Of a stretch of 64,000 bases of DNA, positions 29,101 through 41,100 are shown in pieces (the first letter of the stretch is position 1; every line of letters begins with the position of its first letter). The notes beneath the pieces were generated by a model. It had not been told where the DNA came from and did not search any database. It was given only the letters and a program-made list of their open reading frames with translations. The stretch spans positions 5,828,001-5,892,000 of the forward strand of contig CP053148.1 in assembly GCA_014607495.2 (NCBI GenBank), written 5' to 3'. Made by a program: the position numbers and the translations under genes. The DNA is from Carposina sasakii. Taxonomy: Eukaryota; Arthropoda; Insecta; Lepidoptera; Carposinidae.

Positions 29101-32100
29101 TGTTGTTAATTATAGCATGGCTATCAGGCCCGCAGCAGCATCCGTCATACATGTGGATTTAGGAGGCTATAAAAATTTGTGATGCGTCTACTCCATATGG
29201 GAAGTGTATAATTAATATTTATGCCATAAAAGTAGCATATGCGTGTACCCGATGTACCTATAGTGCTCACATGATTATTATATAGTTCTAGTTTTATTAT
29301 CTTTAATCTTGTAAGTAGGTACACGCCTAAACTTTATTCGCATCAATCATGCATGACTCTCTAATTTAAAATCAAAATTGAATTCAGTTAATTCTACAAT
29401 AATAACAATAAGTCCCACAGAATGTCGAAACACAAAATTATAATCGAATTCGGTAACACAAGAGTGGGTATAAACGCTCAAAACGGCTGAATCTACTATT
29501 AAGCCTAATTCTAATACGCGGGTCGGGCCTCCCCTGGCGGGGACATTACTTATGTACGGTGTCGTACATACTGAGGACTGGGGAGGGAGTATTGCCCGCA
29601 ATCCCCCAAGCGGAAGATCATAAACCTTCGATACCGATGCCTACCACGAATTGTATATACGTGGAACGAACCTTGGTGGAAAACCGATTCGCCGACCCTA
29701 TTTGATCGATGAGTTTTACTAAATACTTACCTTCTCTACAACTAGCTTGGTCAGTTCACATTTCTCTTGACAATATTTTTAAAAAATCCTTTGTCCTGGG
29801 CATTTTTAGTGTAGAAACTTTTTAAAACTTGCTAAGTAGTATATTAAAAATCTTAAATCGAAACACAGGAAACGTCACAAAGTATTAATCCAACCATTTA
29901 TTCGGCTCGTTCATAACTCAAATCCGGAGTGCTGCTTTACGTTTTCGTCTTCAAATTAACAGAGTTACAAAGTATTTCCGCCCGTAGGATTATTAACATA
30001 TTCCGAGGCGAGTGCATATGTTCTCACAGGGCGGGCGACGAGTAAGTGGACTGTCTAAATTAATTACAAAGCTCCTCAAACAAGCCCGCGCAGCGGTTTC
30101 GGCGCTGAAACACTTTTGGCTTTGCCAACTCAATATAACATTTCAGCAATTGGAAGCGATCTGTTTTTCTTAACCCGCGCCACAGTTGTTTCTAACCGAC
30201 TCAGATTTCTGAAGAGCTTATTCGTGTTCCAACTAATGCGGTTTGGTTTCAGAGGCTTTGTGTGGAGATGTCTTTGACACGCGCATTAATATGTTTCGTC
30301 GTGGTTGGTTTATTTTAAATTGTTGCAGCTGGATTAGAAGATGGAGAACGATTGATATTACGAATTTAAATGTTAGCAATGTTAAGTATAAAAATCCGAT
30401 GATCGTTCATCGGCCGTTCGATATTTTAATACAGACTGGACGTGCGACTGCGATTACTGGCAGCTTCGTTGGTGTCCAGTGCGCAAGATGGCGTCGCGAT
30501 CGATTAGGAACGAGTACGCCCACGCTGCCCACGCCTGCGCTGCACCTCCCTGCACTTGCATCCGAGTGCAACGAAACGCCCTCTACTTAAGCAACGTCTT
30601 CGAATATCGGCCCTCACTTTGATGGAAAATTTCAACAGTTCAGCAAATTCAATGAACCATTTCTTTCAAAATTACTGCGCTGTAGTCACTTAAAACAAAA
30701 GACTTCCACATCCATCTAAAAGCGATAAAAGGGAAACTACCTCAATCAATACTATGTGTAATGTAACAAAATGTATTTGTACAAATGCTGTCACTTTGCA
30801 AATCACATTCGCGTCTCGGATAACACCGTAGAGAAAATGCGGGTGTACGCTTATTGGATAGTAAACCGTAAACATAGCGCTGAACGTTGCAATTTCGCGA
30901 ACAGTTTCCTGCGCGGGGGCTATTTTTTAACTATTTTCAAGCGAGAAACCTATTTATTGGGCCCTTCAGACCGCGCCTTTGTCATGTCGACGAGAAAATC
31001 GAAGTCAGGGACATTGGGGGAGCGGAACGTTTCACCACAATTACGTTTATAGGTAGAATGCGGATGCAAATGGGTCCGTGAGGTCTTAAAAATGTACCGA
31101 ATATAGCCTCTTGCAGCGTTAGCTTTATTTTTGCCGTTGTCACGCTAAACATATTGCTTCAAATAAAGACTTATCTGCCGTGTTTTCAAATTCTTATTTC
31201 TTTACCTGTCCTTTTTGTTAGGTCAGCTTTATTTACAAGTAAACTAACCAATTTAATTTATACTTTAACATGGCTCATTTCACCATCCATAAACTTGAAG
31301 TAAGTACACGTCCTTATCATTTGCATGTCAAAATTTAAATTCAGATTTCAGAGACCATTGTCATTAAATCCAACCAACAACTTTTCACTTTGACATGTAA
31401 TTGCTAAATGGACGTGCACACACGTTCTCTTTGCGCGAATATTATGGCCGGGAGCGTCCAATTACGTAGGTATATGTTAAACTTATTTTTGTCAACAGAT
31501 ACGGAGCTGGGTACGATTTAGCTGCCAGGCGAAAGAACGCGACCAGAGAATCAACAGCGACACTCAAAGCATGGCTAAACGAACACAAGAAGAATCCTTA
31601 TCCGACGAAAGGAGAGAAAATCATGCTAGCCATAATAACAAAGATGACCCTGACGCAGGTATCCACGTGGTTCGCTAATGCTCGACGAAGACTCAAGAAG
31701 GAGAACAAGATGACCTGGGAGCCCAAAAATAAGACAGATGATGATGATGACGCCATGCTTTCCGATGAGGAAAAGGAAAAGGACGACCAAGAGGATAAAA
31801 TCAAAACTCATAAAGGTTTGTTACTTCACATTCATGAAACATCCAACAGTCAATTTCTGATTGCTATTACATACAGAAATTTGGAAATGTTACATGATTA
31901 TTTCAATGTTATTGGAATAGGTACGAAGGCATTTTGGGTTGACAGTTGGATGGAAATTTTAAGGCTTATACTCGTAAATGTGTTGAATCCTTAGTATGTT
32001 AGCGGGTTTTTCCGATTCTGCATTGCGAATTATACATTTGTCTGTTCTGTATTTTGTTATATGAAACTGTGCTATTGCGAATGATATTATAACATAACTC

Positions 32101-35100
32101 TTTCTATTTATGTAAGTAGTACGTGTAATTCCATGTTCGAATAGCACCGGTGTTGTTAATCGTTTAAAATTACTTTAATTTCGCCGGTGAATAAATCGTC
32201 GAGTGAATTGGCATAACGCGGTGGCAGAGGGCCGGAGGGTGTGCGGGATCTGGAGGTGAAAGACAGGGGTGGGGATGAAGACACGGGAGGAGGGGGTGTC
32301 TCAGGCGTGTAACTGTGCGTAACCGCTCCTCGCTCCCGGATTTCCTATTCGTAGTAAAGTGGGCGGCGCCCGGACCCAAATTTCAAATAACGCTTCTTCC
32401 GCTCGTCGGTACAAGGCGAGGTCGCGTTCGGCTTGTCGGACGATCTGCCCTACTTCATGTTCTTGCCAGAGGATTTGTCGGGTTCGAGGATCGTTTCTTT
32501 TATGAGGATACTCCCAAAGTAAGTAACGGTTCCGGGATTTATACCTAATGTTCCGATTGGGTATGGAGTCTCTGTTTTCAAAACAGAGAATCGTGTTGCC
32601 GAGTAACTGTTAGTTTCGGTTGTCAACTGCATAAAATAAGTGGGCATTTTTGGGCTATGAGTGTTTTCATAGCTCCGGGCGCTAATGGCGGAGGGCGTCA
32701 CGGGTAACGCGCGGCATACGTCGGGTAATGAAGCTGCGTATTGTTGGGACAGAAGTGGGCTTAATTCGCGGTGTGAATGCCGTCGCGCTGCCAACTCAAC
32801 GTGCTGCGACACTTGGGGGCATAAAGCGCCGTACTCCAAGCGCTGAGATGTAGCCGAGGGTGGACACGGATCTCAGCCTAATGGAGTGCTCGTGAGAAAA
32901 TTCTGTTGCCATGTTGTCTGACATAATAAATTGCCTTATAAAAGTAAGGGTTGAGTTATGTTTTGGGCACGGATACATAACTTTTTTTCGATGCTTTCTA
33001 GATAGACATGTGGTAAGGTAGGTGTTATTATATTTTTATATCTTTTAATAAACTTTTAAGGCTAATTACAACTATATTTACACAAATATTGGCTTCAACA
33101 AGTCAAGTGCTGTAAGAAAATTTTTAAAGTTTGAGTAATTTGGAATCTTAGGTACATAACGATGTACCTAAGATTATAACGATGATAAAGTATGTTGAGC
33201 GCAGCAGGAAGCTTATGATAAACGCAACAAATCATGGATAGAAGCGTACGTACCTTGTCATGCTATTCACAAATTTTTATTTATATAAATAAATAAGGAT
33301 TGAAAGTCATTATTAAATGGTATTTACTTTGCAATGCCAATCGCAACAATGCCTTCCTACCGCACTAAAATAAGGTTACTGTGCCCAACAGGGTCATTAA
33401 GCCGCATTATGTTATCTATAAATTAATTAAGGACTTTAACTAACTTTGACTTTAACTAGGTAACCACCTACTCCGTCTACGCTGTTTCCTAGTAAACTCC
33501 AATTCTTAAAACAACAAACATCCTATCCCAGCACATTAATTATGGGCAATACTTACAAGCCACTTCTAGGGGCACTAAATCGGCATTATCACACCATCCC
33601 TCGGATGTGTCAGAAAAAATCGCAACACTACCCTGCGTTGTCGGATTACGGATCACACCCCGTGGCGGCACACAATACGGGGGGAGTGCCTTACGGTCCC
33701 TCGCTTCTCACTTAAACCTTACGAGACTAGATTTAAAGTTGAGGGTAGTTATGAGTGCGGTGAGCTGTACGTTTCTATGCTGATAAGTAATGAAACTTTT
33801 TGTGTTGAAGTCCAGTAGTACGCTCTTTGATTCCATTTCCAAGTTTCTATTGAGACTTAGTTAAAATGTCTACATAATCTAAGAGTAAAAGTGAAGGTAC
33901 TTTACTACATACATACATACATATAATCACGCCTTTATCCCTCACGAGGTAGGCAGAGCACCAAGGGCCGATAGAACCACATGGTGCCACTTCTGACCAA
34001 TTTTGGGGGTATAGTTGAAATGTACAAGTTCGATTAGTAGTGACAGGTGGTCAGCCCATCGTCTACAAAACACCATGACCCTCTTGTCCCTCTACTGACT
34101 TTTACAGTATGCCCAGGAAGAGAAGCAGCTGTAGTATTATACGTTTTTTATTCACTTCTAGAGCAGCATAGAAGCAATACTTAAGGTACTTTACTGTCGT
34201 TAAATAATAGGGAGATAGGTAATAGGAATTTCTAGACTTCTCCCATAACTCTTGCAAAATGCACATTGCAATATAATACTTGAACTGAAATAGGTAAAAT
34301 GTATAGAAATATGCAAAGATCGAAGAATTATTGGACGGTTCTATGATTGAAACATCTAGATTTTGACGAAGTCCACAAATTTCGACATCTCCAATAAAAC
34401 TCTACATTTTATTGTTTGAAAGGAAAGTGTTAAAACTGCGGTAAACTGTACCTCAACCAAGAGGTGCTTCCGTTCAGCTCAAGCAAGATTGCTCCAATGT
34501 TACAACCCGGTGTAGCATGACAGGGGCGTTACTTGATACTCTCCAGCTATGAAAAGGGAGACAGACAATCTACGTTGGATACAAACATTGTTCCAAACTG
34601 ATTTCATAATTTCAGTTTATATCTCTTCTTTTAAGAAGCTAGTGTAAATAAAATAAATAAACCACAATTTAGTTTTTAGTTTAATTCTTTTATAATTCTT
34701 TCAATTATCGAATTGTTGTTACTTGATATATTTTTGACCCAATAATTCAAAAGACTGTATTTTGACATCCAGCAGGCCTATTGGCTATCTTTTTTGACAT
34801 TTCATAGTGATTATCACTCAATTGAAACTCAACAACTGGAAGGGGCATAATGCCTTATCTGAAGAATTTTTTTAGCAACACACACATACATGTCTCTTCC
34901 AGTTCAATAAGTTTCAATCAGTGATCATGACTATGAACTGTCAAAAAAGATAGCCAATACGGGGGCAGGGTATCTTAATTTATCTACTATTCGCAATATG
35001 TCAGTTAAGACATCATCCAAGTTCATCGCAGAATAATGAGTTATGTTCCTGCCAAAACATTATAGGAAACGCTAAAGTGACTGACTGTCTAACTAATATT

Positions 35101-38100
35101 ACTCTACATCGGTACAATAATAATATTTTAAAGTACCAAAATCGAACCAAAAATGAACCCAAATCTTAATAGCAAACAAAGAATGTGTTTCTTCATTTAA
35201 CGCCTACAACTGACTATCACCTTTGCAAATATTTTTTGCACTCGAGAATAGGTCAGGTAAACAAAATAAAAGTCACCGCAGCACCTAAACACACAGAAGT
35301 ATGAAGTAAATCCCGTCACAGCCGATATTAGGTATGTGTCAGAATGAAAACTAATGCCGCTTAACCAAATCCCAAAGCAATCCTCAGTAAACAAACCATG
35401 TTCTCGACCATTCTTTTAAAAACGTCAATGCCTGTGACATGTAATATATCATTTTAAGTCACGGCAAACACGGGCAATGGGAAAGCTTTCGCACGCGATC
35501 CGAGCGACGTCGCCAAACAGACGCACAGAACTATCGCTAAGCCACTCATGAATAAAAGCTTAATATCGGACCCCAGCAATAAATGTTAATTTTTGTCGCG
35601 AGCACACGCACCGCAAACAAAATATTAATCTGGCGCGCGCTAATGGCAAACGAGCAATACAAACAAGTGAGCAACGCCGGGCGGCGGTGCGAGTGTCGTA
35701 AAATGCAGTGACTTCTCAGTGGGATGTTTGGCGCACGCGTTAAGTGCAGGGGAGAGTGCCACTGTGCCATTTTGCCCTCGCTGTTTGTGCGTCACTTTAC
35801 TTGGTGATGCTGTGTCGATTGACCCACGGCAAGGATTAGATGAAGAATTAAGTGAAGTAACTACTTTCGTTCACAACGAAAATGCATTGTATTATTTTGC
35901 TGCGTCATTTACATTTCGGCACATCAATGTTTAAAAACTAAAACAATATATTTTATTCCTATCCACATAACTCGTTTGAAAAATAAAACAGATAAGATCA
36001 CCATCGTCTTTAAGGCCTGTTTCTATTCACACTCGGGCACAAGATTAGATTCTTGGTTGCACTACCAATGCTCCTAGTTGGGCCCCAATAAAATGCATAG
36101 CTAAAAAACCAAACCTTGTTGATGAAATTTAAAAGAGATCCAGATGAGATTTCCCCCCAGAATTCTCACTTATTATTGTTTACAGTTCCTACAACTAGTT
36201 ACAATCCCTGTCTAATTTGGTCTATGTGAGATCGATTGAAATTTTTATTTCGAATTAAATATGACAGCATTATACTTTCAATAGTAAAAACCATGATAAA
36301 TAGTAGGAGTGAAGATTGAACATATTTCCCATAAATATAAACTATTGTAAATAAATCATTGGAATGTATTATTAGGGTGATTTAAAGGTCAAAATATTCC
36401 CAAATTGGCATCATCCACATGCGATATCAAACTATCTCGATAGTGTTTAGCATTCATTTCGATAAATATTTATGGGAATTCTAAACCGGCGGCGTCGGCG
36501 CTGGAACTATAATTGACATGAGAAGTATGTCACGAAGGTAGAAACTTAGAGCCTTAGGGATCTTTCTCACTTGTTGTGGTGTCAACCTTTCCCAATTCCA
36601 CTAGATTTTGTTTTAGCCGCATTGCCAACTAATATCATGCATAAGATAAAATTCCTGTATATACTTAGTAGATATTCTTTTGGTTATCATGGACTCTTTT
36701 AACAAAACTAGTGCCATAAGGCAAACTTTATAATTTTCAATGGCAAATGCGTAATCCGTTCGTTGTTTACTTATTGGTAAGAAACGTTCTCCAATCTGCA
36801 GTAGTAAGAATTTGCAATGACATTGGGTCAGTCTTCATAGTGGTGCTGACTACCTCTATGCCGTAGGTAGGTACCTTAAATTTACAGGATCCATACACAC
36901 CGTGGTAAGCAAATGGAATAGCGCCCTTTGAATAAACCTTTCAAAATGGAGTAACCTCGATAATACTGGATTCGACGACGTGTTGAATGGCGTTCTGCAA
37001 ATCGCTCGCTTCGATCTCACGGCTACGATTAAAATATTTTAGTGTATTATAGCTGCCCAAAGCTGTGGTTGTAACTTGATCACTTGTCTCTCGTCTATCA
37101 TCAATTTAGTGTTTATATGCTATTCCAGCCTAACCTTATTTTTGTATTGAAAATTTTAATATTCCTCGCAAAATTTCAGTTAAATTGTAAAAATACCAAT
37201 CATCAAATTAAATTTTGATGCTTGAAATTTACTTTTTTGAAAAATTTAGCAGTCACTATATAATTATAGGTATTACTTTAGTGATTTCATGGGCTAGTTC
37301 TTGGCATTCTAACACACTAAGAATATCGGATTAAATTCTAAATGAGAAATTTTCTATAAAACAATGGAACATTTAATCTGAAATATGTAAAATATTCTCT
37401 CGAGATCGGTGATTCAAATTGGGTGTATGTCTATCTTTTTCTTTAAAGCCAATATAAATTTTAACTTACGAATTAATTTTGGTTAGTAGTCGTTTCGCAC
37501 GAAATTCTTTGGCACGATCGTGCCAAACGCCCCCAAAAATTATTATTTTAGTAGGTGTTACGCACGAATGAATTTTAATCGCGTGCGAATCGACCCCCTT
37601 CACAAATTGGTAGTAGAGTTTTCGCACGCACCTAATTTAATTTAATGGTAAAGTTTTATCATCAGAAATCACAATAAAAAAATAAAAAAAGAGTCCATAA
37701 AACGGTTAATCCGGGTACGAAGTGCAAAATACGTATGCGCTCCCTGGCAACTACCGTCCCTTTTCTCATCACTTCCCGTCTCTTTTAAATTCACTCGCGC
37801 GCTTACGCGGGCTTGATGTAACTTTACCAACATGTCGTTTACCGCTAAGTGGCAAACCTCGGCAGCCCCATAGGTTAAAAAATAGACAAAGTATTTACTT
37901 GTACACGGCAATTGTGATGCTCATTTATATATGTTTTGATATTAAATTTGACAAAAATTAATATCTTACCGCTTGAAATGACTGCCATGAAAATAGAGTT
38001 TTAAATCTCTACTTAGATATTTTTATTTACACTATTTTCATTTTCACTATTAATCATGCGAAAAGCCTACTACCAAATTTTGAACGGGTCGATTCGCACG

Positions 38101-41100
38101 CGATTAAAATTCATTCGTGCGAATCGCCTAAAATAATATTATTTTGGAAAGCGGGTGTTTGGCACGATCGTGCCAAAGAATTTCGTGCGATACAACTACT
38201 AACCCATTAATTGACATAATTTTATGAATAAATCTGAACTCGAGATCTTTATACCTTCTGCAATTAGCCTCTTTGTCTGAAGCAATAACCTAATTGCTAT
38301 ACCTATGCAAAAGAACAGTTTCATGGTTTGGCAATAACAATAGGTATCTGAATACTTTTCTATCATGAACATACCTAATAATGAGTTATCAACTTATATT
38401 GTTTCGTTGCTGAGGTATCGAAGGAAATTCCAAGGACACACAACCTTAGAACCGAAACAACGCACGAAGTCAGAATCAAATAACCTACCAGAAATATCAA
38501 TTGTAAGATGTCTAGAGTTTGTGTGAAATTGAATAGCGCAATTTAGTGGTTAAACCTTGGGCGTGGATTGTCTTATGTATTTAAAGTCTTTAAACATCTA
38601 CCTACTATCTACGTTTGGTATATTATTATGATTAAGGGATCCGTCATTCGTTCAACACACACAACAGTAAATTACCAAAATCAAAATATGATTATAATTC
38701 GAACATAAAACCTAATCTAATTCAATAAAGCAGTAAACAATTAGTAAAATTACATCGAACATCAAACATATTGTAGAGTAAAACATCATGGGATCGTTCC
38801 ACTCGCCTTATCTCCGCGTTGCGGGCCTTTATTAGATTAATAAAATGAAAATTAAAACAATTTGCCCGATAAATATCTTCGCGCCGAGTATCAGTGGCAT
38901 CCCTATTTTATCCTTAGTGAAGGGCAACGCGGATAACCCCTCTTAAAAGCTAGGAGCAGTCAGCATTAAATGGAATAAAGAGAATGTAGTAGAGCGGTTG
39001 TCTCCCCGCGGCCCGCGCCCCCGCCCGTCCTCTGAATTTCATTACTCGCCGCCCTCGCACTGGCAAGCCACTTTACAACTGAAAATGGTATTATGATAAT
39101 ACTTAGAGACTTATAAAATTTCGCTGAATAAACATTTCAGCTCGGTGTAATTGTACTATAACATCGTTTTTCAGGCCGTGTATTTTTAAGTATAACGACA
39201 CGTAAAACTCAATTTTATTACGTTTTTAATTTAAGTATGACGTTGGATTTAAAGTAAGAAAACTGTATTTATCAACATCCAACTAAACGCGAGAAACAAG
39301 ATCGTATGGCGCCATGTGGGAATTGTGAAAACAGAATAGACATTAAGCATTAATAGAGTACAGTGCATTCCACGAGGAGAGTATAAGCCGCAGGGCGCGC
39401 CGGGAAATGCGAAATAAATGCTTGGCTTAAATGCGAAAGGGATCGACGCCACGGCCCGCAGGGGAGTCGCGCCCCAAAGTGGTATTTTCACTTCGCTAAT
39501 CGGATAACCACTTAACGAATGGGTCAGTGCACGCCAAACGTATTTTCACACGACTTTTCTGCAAGGGAGCCGGGGATTTCACTTCTTACGAGCTAAAACT
39601 TACGTCCCTGATGTAACGGTCACGTCGACGATTCAATCCGTATCGTATCGACTGTATTAGGGCTATTCAATGGTATACAATTTAAGCTGTTTTTTTAGTG
39701 TTGTTAGTTTTGGTAATGGCTCGGCTTAGAGATTAGTACTCGTAACATTATATTGCAGTAGCTCACGCGTCAGCGAGCGATTGAACGTGGATAATGATCG
39801 TTGCATTTGATGTCTTTACAGATGACGAGCGGAAGGATGAACTACTGCAGGGTATGCACCACCAGCTTCTCGGCTACGGGATCAAGGAAGAATCGAAGAG
39901 AGGGACGTCCGATTGCGGAATTCCGATACCCGCTTCCAAACCGAAGATTTGGTCGTTAGCAGACACAGCGGCTTGCAAGACTCCGCCTCCAGCTGCACAA
40001 CCGTGGCCTCAGCATGGATACGGATCGGGTCCTGATCGTGCGGCGGCGTCAGATAGCGGGTCCAACGGGTTCGCACTGCCGGCCACGGCCGCAGCAAGTC
40101 CGGCAAGCGGGGCCTACGCGAGGTACGGCGGGTACCCCGGCGGCCAGTACGGCGGACAGCACCCGTGCGTGCATCCGGCAGCGTTTCCGGATGTGCAGAC
40201 TGATACGCCACCACAAACGCCACCTAATATGAAGGTTCCCAGCGTCGGCAACCCGCTGAGCAGTGGCGGCGGCTCCGGCTACTGCTTCCCTCGACACCAG
40301 CAATCCCCGCATCGGGACCCCTACCACAACCCGCATCACGCTGCCAACAGCCATCAACCAAATCAGCAGCATCATCACGAAGGTTCTGCGGCCTTCAAGC
40401 CCTTCTATAAAAGGTAAAAATACCCATTCATCTATCTTCATTTATTTATTACTGTCGCGCCTTCAAGATTTGTATCAGAATAAACTATCTAAAGTACTCG
40501 TATATACATGTAGGAGACCATTCGAAATGGACTTAAATAACCGAGCGCAGCTCTCGCCTACCTCGGTGAGTTACTGATTGATTCAAATTGATGAGCTTAG
40601 CACCTCGAGGTGCGCATGTAAATGCGGGGCGGTCGCAAATGGATGATCGTAGTAGAGATATCGAGAAACCCATAAACAGAGTTGCGGTTTAGTAGCGGAG
40701 CGAGCTGGGGTGTCGGTAATTGAAAACAATGGAGTCGCGCTAGGAAGGGCGTAGGGCTGCGAGATTGCAATCTTGTGTCATTTGTCAGTGTCACCTCGAG
40801 CACTGACGCCTACATACGCCTGACCTCTCTGAATTAGCTTCTACACACAAATACCTACTCGCTTGAGATGTTAGTTATTACAAGTCTTTGCGAGATTTTC
40901 TTTGATGTCTGAATGAATTTCTACTCCAGCTGTGTTTTGCTCTAAATGATTTTGATTCTATTCGATGATAGGACGTACAAAAATTGTTGGGGTTTCGGTG
41001 TTTATGAATTAAGTCCCGTGTGAAAGGCGGAATCCGTTCAGCATCCGAATGGACCACTTGTGGCATTTTTCTAAGAGTTGTCAAAGGTTTTCTCGGAAGA

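Larger units (their letters stand above)
31816..39821 (+). other. 8.0-kb caup intron
   Basis: GTTTGT to TTTACAG. Contains a retroposon, a foldback and the 720-bp inverted-repeat element listed separately. GC-richer blocks at 32200-32880, 35460-35830 and 38770-39060 are candidate regulatory DNA. No extra exon recognised. Confidence 0.75.

Noticed and set aside
31816..31994. Extension of the homeodomain exon past the donor (open to 31994)
   Set aside because: Residues after HKG lose all family similarity, while splicing at 31815 joins in phase to the Iroquois-box exon.
39882..40441. Long minus-strand frames over the Iroquois-box exon
   Set aside because: Antisense shadows of a GC-rich coding exon; no splice or start support.
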